Positions 26,074 through 33,957 of a stretch of DNA of 64,000 nt are shown here, piece by piece. Below the pieces are notes generated by a model. The model did no database searches. It saw only the letters and a program-made list of their open reading frames with translations, and was not told the origin of the DNA. The position numbers and the translations under genes were made by a program. The stretch is from contig CBDCOR010000015.1 of NCBI GenBank assembly GCA_965219855.1, forward strand, positions 62,001-126,000, in the 5' to 3' direction. This DNA comes from CAUZIZ01 sp965219855 (GTDB lineage Bacteria > Acidobacteriota > UBA6911 > RPQK01 > JAJDTT01). Position 1 is the first letter of the stretch; each line of letters begins with the position of its first letter.

Positions 26074-26888
26074 TCAGTGCTCGATGACGATACCGCCATC
26101 GATGTTGATGGACTGGCCGTGGATCCAGGATCCCGCCTCGGTACACAGAAAGGTGATGAACTTTGCTACTTCCTCCGGAGTCCCCGTCCTGCCAATGGGT
26201 GAGGCTGCTCCCATTTCTTCCCATTGTTTTCCCCGGCCGAACATATCCATACGCGCGCGGTGTCGACGGCAGCCGGACAGATGCAGTTGACGTTGATTCC
26301 ATGGGGGCCCAGTTCCATCGCCAATGATTGGGTCATTCCCACCTGCGCGAAGTTGGCGGCGTTGTAGGCAAGGGCATTGGCTGCCCCTCGCTTGCCTGCG
26401 GAGGAGGCTATGTTGACGATCTTTCCTCCCTGCTTTTGTGCCACCAGAGTCCTCGCCACTACCTTGCTGCAGAGGTAGGTGCCTCGAACCTTGACGTCGA
26501 CCACACGCTGAAAGACTTCGGATTCGAGCTCAGTGGTCGGGACCCTGTCCTTGCCGATCGGCATGGCAGCGTTGTTGACCAGGATGTCGACCCTGCCGAA
26601 CTCCTCCAGTGTCCGGCTCATCATCTGTTCTACCTGCTGCTCGTCGGTGACGTCGGCAACCAGAGCCAGGGCTCCAGGACCGAGCTTGTGAACATGTTCA
26701 GCAGTGCTCTGGACGTCCTTCCAACCCGCTGCCTTTTCGTCGGGTGGAAAGGTGCTGGGATCGCGGCCAGTTCCGGTCACGACGACGCTCGCACCCAAAC
26801 CTGCCAAGGACATGGCGGTGGAGTATCCAATGCTGCCGAGCCGCCCGGCCCCAGTGATAATCGCTACTTTTCCCTCGAGTTCGCTCAT
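26074..26888 (-). pseudogene. short-chain dehydrogenase/reductase, frameshifted and lacking the catalytic Lys
   Basis: The first frame has the SDR cofactor motif TGAGRLGSIG, NNAAMP and IASSAGKRG with the active-site Ser and Tyr. After AVDTAR the frame is lost near 26250-26260 (within ACGCGCGCGG). A -1 or +2 correction restores MDMFGRGKQW through INIDGGIVIEH and a stop at 26074. The Tyr motif reads YNAAN instead of Y-x-x-x-K, because the codon is AAC. Two independent defects argue for a decaying gene rather than a read error alone. Intact relatives are 3-oxoacyl-ACP reductase-like or sugar dehydrogenases. Confidence 0.8.
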
Positions 26889-26922
26889 GTTCGTTCCTTA
26901 TGTTGTGAGTGAATCCACGGTG

Positions 26923-27025
26923 CTCCCAACCCCATCGCTTGCGCTTCAGGCTTCCATGAATCCGCAAGGCGTGCTCTGGATACCAAAGTTTCGCGCTGAA
27001 TGATTCCGTCCCAGCTTGTGGCCCC
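26923..27025. repeat. repeat C solo copy followed by a degenerate A
   Basis: CCCAACCCCATCGCTTGCGC, TTCAGGCTTCCATGAATC and CGCAAGG match the right arm of the C pair at 17656. After it, AAAGTTTCGCGCTGAATGAT is a worn A-type arm. The segment lies between the SDR start and the PAP2 stop on the minus strand. Confidence 0.65.
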
Positions 27026-27035
27026 ATTGCACGGG

Positions 27036-27656
27036 CTATTTGAAACGTTCGTAGTTGACCGCCATCAAGAAAAGCGCAATTCCGCCGACCAGATACCCAC
27101 CCAGGACGTCACTGGGCCAATGAGCCCCCAGGTAGACGCGTGACATTCCGACCAGTGTGATTGGCCAGCCTACCAGAAACATGGCCATAGAACGCTGCCA
27201 ACCCGGTCTTGTCTGTCGCGCCACCAGGTAGAGGAGAAAGCCGAAGAACTGGACGTAGAAGACCACGTGTCCAGAGGGAAAGCTCAGGTTCGGATACTCG
27301 ATCAAGACCTCGATCAATTCATCTGTTGGTCTCGGTCGTCCAATCGCGGCCTTCAGGATCCGGTTGGCTAGGGCCCCAGCTCCGACCCCCACCAAGAAGG
27401 TGACGCCGGCGGGCACTCGCTTGGAGACCAGCAGGCCTAGTCCCACGATGAGGGTAATCCACCAGGCCGTCCCTCCCGTCCCCATCCACGATGTTGCAAG
27501 CATCAGCTCGCGGAATCCGGGAAAGATGATGGCCTGAATCCATTGGGCTAGAGGAATGTCCCAGTGAAAGTAGCTGTAATGGTGGGCGAATGAGCCCAGA
27601 AGAACGAAGATACCTCCGGCAATACCGAGCACAAGACCTGGATTGGGTCGCTTCAT
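27036..27656 (-). CDS. PAP2-family membrane phosphatase
   Basis: 206 residues with about six membrane segments. The three phosphatase motifs are clear: KAAIGRPRP, PSGH and SRVYLGAHWPSD with the catalytic His. Family members dephosphorylate phosphatidic acid, undecaprenyl pyrophosphate or similar lipids at the outer face of the membrane. The start codon abuts the stop of the small upstream gene (TAG then ATG), so the two are translationally linked. Recycling of undecaprenyl pyrophosphate is possible but not shown. Confidence 0.9.
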   Translation of the reverse strand: MKRPNPGLVLGIAGGIFVLLGSFAHHYSYFHWDIPLAQWIQAIIFPGFRELMLATSWMGTGGTAWWITLIVGLGLLVSKRVPAGVTFLVGVGAGALANRILKAAIGRPRPTDELIEVLIEYPNLSFPSGHVVFYVQFFGFLLYLVARQTRPGWQRSMAMFLVGWPITLVGMSRVYLGAHWPSDVLGGYLVGGIALFLMAVNYERFK

Positions 27657-27968
27657 CTATTGTTTGTCGGAGCAACCCAGCTCCAAGAGCTGACGAGCGA
27701 TGCTCTCCCATTCCTGATCTAATGAGTCTGCCGATTCAGAGCGGCCGGCACGACGATACCAATAACGGGCGTTGCTAATGTCGCCTTCCTTGCGGTGCAA
27801 GTAGGCGTGGACCCATGCCGCATCCGAACTTTCCTCGGACTGGGCCGTCTGATGAGCCTTCTCCCAGTCTCCCTTTCTCTCATGCCAAAGGGCGCGAAGC
27901 GGTGATGAGAGCGCCTCGGGGGGATTCTGTTCTGTTTCAACCGAGTCCAGGAACTCCATCCAGTTCAT
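27657..27968 (-). CDS. conserved small protein with WYRRA motif
   Basis: 103 residues from MNWMEFLDS. The segment DAAWVHAYLHRKEGDISNAR followed by YWYRRAG is, as I recall, a recurring pattern in small uncharacterised proteins of Proteobacteria and Acidobacteria; it looks like a pair of TPR-like helices. No catalytic residues are apparent. It is directly upstream of the PAP2 gene, with stop and start codons adjacent. A start 30 bases further out is possible. Confidence 0.75.
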   Translation of the reverse strand: MNWMEFLDSVETEQNPPEALSSPLRALWHERKGDWEKAHQTAQSEESSDAAWVHAYLHRKEGDISNARYWYRRAGRSESADSLDQEWESIARQLLELGCSDKQ

Positions 27969-28062
27969 GATCAAGATACCTCTAGGTTCGCGAGGCAATG
28001 ACAGGGTGATTTCTATCCTTCCAGGGCATGCCCGTCAAGCCCAGGCCAGAGCGAATTCGAAA

Positions 28063-28233
28063 CAGTTGAGTTAGTCCCACCCCCAGTGGAGCTGACCCCA
28101 TTCGAGAATGAAACTCCGGGTCCCGGCGTAGCGGTGGCCTCCAGGCCGCCGTGTATCGGGCCAAAGCCTCGAAGGAAGAAGACTTCGGCCTGGAGCCCAA
28201 AGCTACGTCCGCAATCAAGTTTCAGGTTAGGTT
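28063..28233. repeat. composite palindromic repeat A-B-A, copy 3
   Basis: A worn A (GTTGAGTTAGTCCCACCCCC ... GAATGAAACTCC), then module B (28128-28212) and the start of another A (CAATCAAGTTTCAGG). Sequence is nearly the same as 40130-40290, including the unfilled junction TAGCGGTGG. It lies between the small-protein operon (minus) and the nitrilase gene (plus), in a 364-bp gap with no other gene. Confidence 0.8.
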
Positions 28234-28332
28234 ATACTCTATGCTTCCAATGAAACCAGGATTGTGGTTTGGGTTCGTGATGTACTGCCTGTACCGCTTT
28301 TTCGCTCTTTGCACACCGATTGAGGCAAGCAC

Positions 28333-29379
28333 ATGACGCTGAGTTGCCCACCTTACAAGGTAGCTGCCGCGCATATAGCACCTGCGTTCCTGGATCTCGG
28401 CAGAAGTGTCGAAAAGGCCTGCAGCATCATCGAAGAAGCGGCTCGCAACGGGGCCCGGCTGGTCGCGTTTCCAGAAGCATTCATACCCGCCTTCCCGGTC
28501 TGGTGCGCCCTGCGGGCGCCGATCCACAACCATGATCTGTTCTGCCTTCTGGCGGAAGGTTCGATTCTGGTGGATGGTTCTGAGATGGCGCAGATTTGTA
28601 GTGCGGCCCGCAAGCATGGTGTTTTCGTGTCCCTCGGATTCAATGAACGCAGCGAGGCCAGCGTGGGTTCGATCTGGAACTCCAATGCGTTGATCGGAGA
28701 CGATGGGACGATCCTGAACCATCATCGAAAGATCGTTCCCACGTTTTACGAAAAGCTGGTTTGGGCTAACGGGGACGGAGCGGGGCTGCGGGTTTGTGAG
28801 ACGTCCCTGGGGCGACTGGGCGTGCTTATTTGCGGCGAGAACACCAACCCGCTGGCCCGTTACACCCTCATGGCTCAGGGAGAGCAGGTTCATGTTGCCA
28901 CCTATCCCCCGGTCTGGCCTACCCGCGATCCCAAGGAAGGCGGTAATTACGATCTTGCGGAAGCGATTCGAATTCGAGCTGGAGCGCATTCCTTTGAAGC
29001 CAAGGCTTTTACACTGGTGGTTTCGGCCTTCATGGACGCCCCAATGCGCGACCGTCTGGCATCGCTGGGTGCAGATGCGCTGCGAATTCTGGAGGGCAGC
29101 CCCAGGGCCGTCTCTATGCTGGTAGGACCCGACGGAAGAGCGGTAGGCGAGAGCAAGTGTGAAGATGAGGGCATTCTCTACGGTGAGATCGACCTGTCGA
29201 AATGTGTTGTCCAGAAGCAGTTTCACGATGTCGTGGGACATTACAATCGATTCGACATCTTCAACCTGCAGGTAGATCGCTCCGCCAACCGGCCGGTGTT
29301 CTTCGAGGATAGGAATGGAGAAGGAGGCGAAAGTGCCTCGGCTCAGCCGCCAGCAGGGGAAGATGCTGGTTCGGAATAG
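28333..29379 (+). CDS. nitrilase-family carbon-nitrogen hydrolase
   Basis: 348 residues. The Glu-Lys-Cys triad is visible in FPEAFIPAFPVW (Glu), HHRKIVPTFYE (Lys) and VLICGENTNP (Cys). The Cys-Gly-Glu-Asn-x-Asn motif and the length match true aliphatic/arylacetonitrilases, which convert nitriles to acids, more closely than amidases. The C-terminal tail is acidic and low-complexity. No obvious operon partner is present; the ATG lies 100 bp after a composite repeat. Confidence 0.9.
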   Translation: MTLSCPPYKVAAAHIAPAFLDLGRSVEKACSIIEEAARNGARLVAFPEAFIPAFPVWCALRAPIHNHDLFCLLAEGSILVDGSEMAQICSAARKHGVFVSLGFNERSEASVGSIWNSNALIGDDGTILNHHRKIVPTFYEKLVWANGDGAGLRVCETSLGRLGVLICGENTNPLARYTLMAQGEQVHVATYPPVWPTRDPKEGGNYDLAEAIRIRAGAHSFEAKAFTLVVSAFMDAPMRDRLASLGADALRILEGSPRAVSMLVGPDGRAVGESKCEDEGILYGEIDLSKCVVQKQFHDVVGHYNRFDIFNLQVDRSANRPVFFEDRNGEGGESASAQPPAGEDAGSE

Positions 29380-29409
29380 ATGTCTTGCCCGTTCGTACCT
29401 GTTTAGCGC

Positions 29410-29616
29410 CTCACCGTTGCCCTTGCCTTCAAACTTGCCTGCGCCTTTGCCTGTGCCTCTCCCTTCCCCTTCTCCTTTCAACAGATCGTGCCTGAAATCG
29501 TTTCTATGCTGACCGGATTGATCAAAAAGGTGGATGCAGGGAGGGACAGGGCAAGGTCAAAGGGGAAGGCAAAGGCACAGGCAAAGGCAAGTTTGAGGGT
29601 CAGGGCAAGGGTGAGG
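29410..29616. repeat. inverted array of degenerate hexamers
   Basis: The left arm (29410-29480) is pyrimidine-rich with variants of TTGCCT and GTGCCT. The right arm (29539-29616) is its reverse complement with scattered mismatches (GGGCAAGG, GGCAAAGGCACAGGCAAAGG). Shared order, for example CAAACTTGCCT on both arms, shows a true inverted duplication of about 65-70 bp around a 58-bp centre. It starts 30 bp after the nitrilase stop. Confidence 0.75.
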
Positions 29617-29625
29617 GGAGGAGGC

Positions 29626-29820
29626 TAGCCCGGATTATTCATAAGTTTTCGTAGCGAGGCGTTGAAAGCGCCGTCCTGCCAAGGCTTCCGACCGAGACCA
29701 CTCGTGGCGAGCCTCCGCTGTCGTACTCGTGCAGTACGTCGAGGAGGCCGACCGAGCGAAACACAGCCAGGACGGATGATTGCGCCGCCGCAGTAGAAAA
29801 CTTATGAATAATCCGGGCTA
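29626..29820. mobile_element. MITE-like element with perfect 25-bp inverted ends
   Basis: A 195-bp element. TAGCCCGGATTATTCATAAG plus TTTTC at 29626-29650 is repeated exactly in inverted form at 29796-29820. CTAG is found at both borders (29625-29628 and 29818-29821), the same tetramer that borders the IS1380 copy at 9330. The inside has no open frame. It was probably moved in trans by a transposase that recognises these ends. None with these ends is in the window. Confidence 0.85.
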
Positions 29821-29827
29821 GGAACCT

Positions 29828-30148
29828 CTACCCCCCACGGAGCTGTTCCAAGGCTTGACTGAGCTCGTCGCGGGTGTGCTGATCTCCCTGTTCCTGGGCG
29901 GTAGTGATCCCTTGAGTGAAGACTGCCTCTGCGCCAGAACTCTCTCCCATTTGTAGAAGCAGCGTGCCGTAGTGGAAGTAGGTAGGGAGGTAGTCAGGGC
30001 GCTCCTGCATCAGCTTGGCGAAGGCTTTGATCGCCTCCTGGTTCCGATCTTGCCGCCTGTATTCCATGGCTAGGCCATAGTTCGCAAAGGGATCCCCGGG
30101 ATTCTTGAGGGCCAGTTCTGAAAGTCGCTCAAGTCGTGTCTGGGTCAT
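29828..30148 (-). CDS. small TPR protein
   Basis: 106 residues forming about two and a half tetratricopeptide repeats (PFANYGLAMEYRRQDRNQEA, YLPTYFHYGTLLLQMGESSG). No signal peptide. Its start lies 20 bases inside the end of nadK, so it is translationally coupled to it. TPRs mediate protein binding; a partner is not evident. Confidence 0.85.
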   Translation of the reverse strand: MTQTRLERLSELALKNPGDPFANYGLAMEYRRQDRNQEAIKAFAKLMQERPDYLPTYFHYGTLLLQMGESSGAEAVFTQGITTAQEQGDQHTRDELSQALEQLRGG

Positions 30149-31022
30149 ATTCCGCGCTCTCTTGCTTTCCTCTCTCCGCCCATTTCAACTTTTCACGCAG
30201 CACGTCAAAAAAGCTCTTGTCGCTGGGTTGGATCAGCTCGATCTGACGCCCTGAGCGGGTGCAGACGATTTCGTCTTCTTCCTGGAGTGCCACACCGATC
30301 TGTCCGTCGACCGTCAGGGTGACGTCTTCGCCGACCTTGAGAGAGATGCGTATCTTGCTGTCGGCGGGGATGACCACCGGTCTATTGGTCAAAGTGTGGG
30401 GGCAGATAGGGGTCAAGACCGTCGATTCCAGAGAAGGATAGAGGACCGGTCCACCCGCAGCGAGCGAGTAGGCGGTCGAACCAGTTGGAGTCGCCACAAT
30501 CATCCCGTCTGCCAGGAAGGTGGCCATGAAGTCTTCGTCGATGAATGCATCCAGTCGGATGATGCGTGCAAGCGCTCCCTTGTTGATGACGACGTCGTTC
30601 AGGGCGTGATGAGTCGCGACCTCGCCCGAGACGTGGTGCACCTCTGCTCTTAGCAAGTGGCGGCGATCGATGCGATATCGGCCCTCGATCAAGCATACCA
30701 GGGCGCCCTGAAGTTCATCTAGGGTGACCTCGGTCAAGAAGCCCAGCGAACCCAGGTTGACGCCAAGAATGGGAGCCCTGTTCTGGCCGATGGTGCGTGC
30801 GACCGAGAGAATGGTTCCGTCCCCCCCGAATACCACAAGCGCGTCTGCCAGCGGAGGGATCTGCTCTCTCGGGATTCCCTGGTAGCCAGATATTCGGAAG
30901 GTCCGCAGGAGGCTTTCTTCGATCAGCAGGGAGCAGCCCCGGGACTTCAGCCAGTCGAGCGTATCCTGGAGAGCCGGTGAAAACTCGGTGCGATGAGGCT
31001 TTACGATGATCCCGATTTTCAA
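30129..31022 (-). CDS. nadK: NAD kinase
   Basis: About 297 residues. GGDGTILSVAR is the ATP/NAD-binding motif, with GSLGFLTEV, the NDVVI block and GSTAYSLAAGGP of NadK. It phosphorylates NAD to NADP in the cytoplasm. The TTG at 31022 (LKIGIIVKPHR) gives the family's normal N-terminus. An ATG at 31100 would start inside the upstream gene and add a non-conserved tail. It overlaps the downstream TPR gene by 20 bp. Confidence 0.93.
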   Translation of the reverse strand: MKIGIIVKPHRTEFSPALQDTLDWLKSRGCSLLIEESLLRTFRISGYQGIPREQIPPLADALVVFGGDGTILSVARTIGQNRAPILGVNLGSLGFLTEVTLDELQGALVCLIEGRYRIDRRHLLRAEVHHVSGEVATHHALNDVVINKGALARIIRLDAFIDEDFMATFLADGMIVATPTGSTAYSLAAGGPVLYPSLESTVLTPICPHTLTNRPVVIPADSKIRISLKVGEDVTLTVDGQIGVALQEEDEIVCTRSGRQIELIQPSDKSFFDVLREKLKWAERGKQESAEYDPDTT

Positions 31023-31063
31023 GGGAATGTGCCTGGGTTGCTTGGGATTATGGAAGGGAGCAC

Positions 31064-31345
31064 TTAGGATTTGGTTGCCTGAAGGAACTTGTCTCGGCAT
31101 TCCTCGGAGCAGAAGTGCAGAGTCTCATCCTTGCTCCTCGCAATAATGGCAAGGTCGGTGGCGACGTAGATACCGCACTGGGGGTCCTTCACCATATGTC
31201 CCTCGATTGTGCGCTTCGTCCTGGTCGTGCGTTTGGAAGGGCGGGACCGGCGCTGGGTGCTTTTGGGGCTGAAAAGCCTGGCGACCAGACTTCTCACCAG
31301 GGTCAATACGATCAAAAAAAGGGCGAGTCGAATGAGCCAACCCAT
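31064..31345 (-). CDS. membrane-anchored TRASH/YHS-like zinc protein
   Basis: 93 residues. One membrane helix (LIRLALFLIVLTLVRSLVAR), a basic linker, then MVKDPQCGIYV and HFCSEECRDKF, a Cys set like that of the PP0621/TRASH-type metal-binding domain. It probably binds zinc or a heavy metal at the cytoplasmic face. It lies 3 bp after the TPR gene and 41 bp before nadK's start, so the minus-strand genes from 31948 to 29828 look like one operon. Confidence 0.78.
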   Translation of the reverse strand: MGWLIRLALFLIVLTLVRSLVARLFSPKSTQRRSRPSKRTTRTKRTIEGHMVKDPQCGIYVATDLAIIARSKDETLHFCSEECRDKFLQATKS

Positions 31346-31348
31346 GAT

Positions 31349-31948
31349 TCAGGAACGTTCCTCTTGTAGGTGCTTTCTAGCGTTCTCAAGCTGCTTCCTG
31401 ATCTCCTCCCTGTGCGGGTACTCAGGGTGGTCGCTCAACAATTTTCCCCAGGTATCGATCGCGGAAGCAAAGTTCCCGGTAGAGAAATAGGCTATTCCAA
31501 GGTTCTGCAGGGTCTGGGGATGGTGGGGGTCGAGCTTCAGGCAGTGCTGGTAGGTCTCGATTGCCTCGGAGACCTTTCCCTGGTACAGCTGGGCAGTTCC
31601 CAGGTCGGTCCTGACGTTGAGGTTTTCAGGGTCCAGCTTCAAGGCTTGCTGGTACCAGGAAACGGCGGCATCGAACCTTCCCATGTCGTAATATGAATTC
31701 CCCAGGACGATCCGGACCTGCTTGTCCTCAGGGTGCTCTTCAGCCCGCTTCTGGAGTTTTCCCAACTCTTCCAGGACTTCAGCGGGGGGATGATCCTGGG
31801 GGAGTCCAGATTGAGAGCTCTGAGGAACTCCGGTTTGCTGGATGGGAGCCCCCACCGGTTCTTGTTTCTGGAATTGAGCGGTAAAGAAACCAAGGATGAA
31901 ACCGACGACGATCCCGACGGCCCCCGCAGCGTATAGCCTGTTCTTCAT
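31349..31948 (-). CDS. membrane-anchored TPR protein
   Basis: 199 residues. An N-terminal membrane helix (YAAGAVGIVVGFILGFFTAQ) and a proline/glutamine-rich linker precede three to four TPRs (SYYDMGRFDAAVSWYQQALK, LGIAYFSTGNFASAIDTW). The organisation resembles CcmH/NrfG-type and other periplasmic TPR adaptors, though no cytochrome genes are near. It is the first gene of the minus-strand nadK operon and divergent from the HEAT gene. Confidence 0.82.
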   Translation of the reverse strand: MKNRLYAAGAVGIVVGFILGFFTAQFQKQEPVGAPIQQTGVPQSSQSGLPQDHPPAEVLEELGKLQKRAEEHPEDKQVRIVLGNSYYDMGRFDAAVSWYQQALKLDPENLNVRTDLGTAQLYQGKVSEAIETYQHCLKLDPHHPQTLQNLGIAYFSTGNFASAIDTWGKLLSDHPEYPHREEIRKQLENARKHLQEERS

Positions 31949-32066
31949 TGGAGGGGGTATGTTATCATAAACCTCGGTTTTTCTAGGCGCCAGGAGTCTG
32001 CGCGGTAGAAATGATCGCAGCGGGAAATTCAGTCGAATCAGGCAGCGCAGCGAAAGGCGGTCGAGT

Positions 32067-32777
32067 TTGCCCCAGACCTTGTATCGCGGAAAGGATATCG
32101 GAAGCCGGGAACGGCTGATCCAGAGCTGTCTGCGGGTGGTGGAGACGGGGACCGAAGAGGAACGCAACCGCATCCTTCCTCACATGAGTGTCATTCGCTC
32201 CGGACGCTACCTGGCCCCCCTTCTGAATCTTTTGCAGTCGGCCGAAGTCGCGGAGAAGGAGTTTGCCGCGTTGGCACTCGCCAGTCTCGGCGATCCTCAA
32301 GCGATCGAGCCACTCGCGAGTCTCTTCGACGATCTCAAAACCTTCCAGGATCCCAGCTCCGAGTCGCTGGAGACTGCGATAATCTTCGCTCTGGGGGAAA
32401 TCGGGGACGAGCGGGCTGTAGAGCCGCTCTTGAGGATTTATCAGATCCGGTTGCGTCCGAATGAATCGCGTCTGGAGCGACGGTGCTGTGTACTGTCGTC
32501 GTTGGGCAGCCTGGCTCAGCAGGGCAGTGAGCTGGCCCAGGTCGAGCTGAACGGTTTCACGAAGGAAGGTAATGTGGCCATTCGAGTGCTGGCTGTCACC
32601 GAGATTGCGGCCGCCTATTGGCACCGTGCCACAGAGGTTCCCAGTACAGTGCTGGATCAGATGGTCTCGCTAGCCCAGGCCCAGCCAGAAGAAGTCCGAA
32701 GGGCGGCACTTTCTTCACTTTCAACGTTGGCCAATCTCGGTTGTCGGGAAGCCGAAGAATTCTTTTCCGACAACTAG
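32067..32777 (+). CDS. HEAT-repeat protein
   Basis: 236 residues starting at a TTG (no ATG is available at a suitable place; AAAGG lies upstream). Repeated helix pairs (EKEFAALALASLGDPQAIEP, AIIFALGEIGDERAVEPLLR, RRAALSSLSTLANLGCREAE) are HEAT-type. No catalytic domain is seen. It would be a soluble scaffold or binding protein. The 118-bp gap to the divergent TPR gene should hold both promoters. Confidence 0.78.
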   Translation: MPQTLYRGKDIGSRERLIQSCLRVVETGTEEERNRILPHMSVIRSGRYLAPLLNLLQSAEVAEKEFAALALASLGDPQAIEPLASLFDDLKTFQDPSSESLETAIIFALGEIGDERAVEPLLRIYQIRLRPNESRLERRCCVLSSLGSLAQQGSELAQVELNGFTKEGNVAIRVLAVTEIAAAYWHRATEVPSTVLDQMVSLAQAQPEEVRRAALSSLSTLANLGCREAEEFFSDN

Positions 32778-32905
32778 CTCGGATGATTGCGGCGCCGTAG
32801 TACATCGACAGCGTCGCCCTGCCTTGCAGCTGGACCAACGGCGCCTGTAACGCAACCCACACCATTACTCGGACAGGCTCCTAGCCACATCAGCCAGCGC
32901 GCTGG

Positions 32906-33925
32906 CTACTTCTGACTAAGCTGCTCTACCAGGGAGGCTGCAACTTCGGCATTCGGACCTCGCGGCGCCAGCTTTCCGTATTCTTCCAGGTGTTTCACTG
33001 CGTCATCGATCAAGTTCATTCCGAGCAGGATAATGCCCAGTTGATAGTGCGCCTCTTCATGGGCCGGGTTGGCTTCAACCGCCTTCTCAAGCGCGGCTCT
33101 CGCGGCCTTACTGTTCCCGGAATTGATGTTGACGACAGCTGCGTTGTAGTGGTTGGCAGCAGCGATCTTGGGATCTGTCGCGAAGCTCGCTGACTTCTCA
33201 TACATCTCCTGGGCCTTGGCGGTGTCACCCTTGTCGGTGTAGATGCCGCCCAGATTCTGATAGAAGCCCCCATTCTCGGGATCCAACTTGATAGCCTTCT
33301 CATAGTTCTTGATGGCAAGATCGTACTTCTTGAGTTCCAGGTGAGTGTTGCCTAGCCTGGCCCATAGAATCGCTCGTTCAGGATCCTTTTCCAGGGCCCT
33401 CTTGTAAGCCGCGGCAGCGTCTTCAAACTGTCCCAGATTGAAGGCCATGGTGCCTTCCTGGGCGGCCTTTTGGACATCCTTCTGCACCGTCTGCTGCTTG
33501 AGGATCTTTTCTCGCTCCTCAGGGCTCATTTCAAAATCGAGTTTCCCTGACTTGCCTTCTTTCAAGACGAAATCGACCTCTTCTCGAAGCCCCTGGTGTC
33601 GATCACCAAAGTTGTCCCCGGAGCCGAAGCCGGCCTTTACGTGCTGGAAGAACTCGGTTCGGTATCCTTCCTTTTCGGCAACAACCCGGTACGTGTACTG
33701 TAGGCTCACCGATCCATAGTAGTAATCGCCCTTCTTGTTGGTTTTCGTCTTATAGTTGCGGTTGCCTTGCTGCGCCTGGATTCTGATCTCAACATCTTTG
33801 ATCGGGTTCCCCTTTTCATCTTTCACCACACCCCGAATCGGGCCGACACTTTGAGCCGAGACCCACTGCAGAGATGTGCCCACCAAGAAAACGGCGATGC
33901 AAGTCAGAACAATTTTTCTTCTCAT
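32906..33925 (-). CDS. secreted protein with carboxypeptidase-regulatory-like domain and TPRs
   Basis: 339 residues from ATG behind GAGGTAAAG. A signal peptide (IVLTCIAVFLVGTSLQWVSA) is followed by a beta-sandwich of the CarboxypepD_reg/Cna-B type (IRGVVKDEKGNPIKDVEIRI). Four or more TPRs follow (YKRALEKDPERAILWARLGN, AIKNYEKAIKLDPENGGFYQ). The combination is common in acidobacterial exported proteins. A role in cell-surface or periplasmic assembly is inferred only. It follows dinG with a 32-bp gap, in the same direction. Confidence 0.87.
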   Translation of the reverse strand: MRRKIVLTCIAVFLVGTSLQWVSAQSVGPIRGVVKDEKGNPIKDVEIRIQAQQGNRNYKTKTNKKGDYYYGSVSLQYTYRVVAEKEGYRTEFFQHVKAGFGSGDNFGDRHQGLREEVDFVLKEGKSGKLDFEMSPEEREKILKQQTVQKDVQKAAQEGTMAFNLGQFEDAAAAYKRALEKDPERAILWARLGNTHLELKKYDLAIKNYEKAIKLDPENGGFYQNLGGIYTDKGDTAKAQEMYEKSASFATDPKIAAANHYNAAVVNINSGNSKAARAALEKAVEANPAHEEAHYQLGIILLGMNLIDDAVKHLEEYGKLAPRGPNAEVAASLVEQLSQK

Positions 33926-33957
33926 CGCTTTACCTCTTCCAATTTGATAGCCGCCAT

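Noticed and set aside
28222..29481. 419-codon minus-strand frame over the nitrilase gene
   Set aside because: It runs opposite a gene with a complete Glu-Lys-Cys triad, and its own start is made of the degenerate hexamer array.
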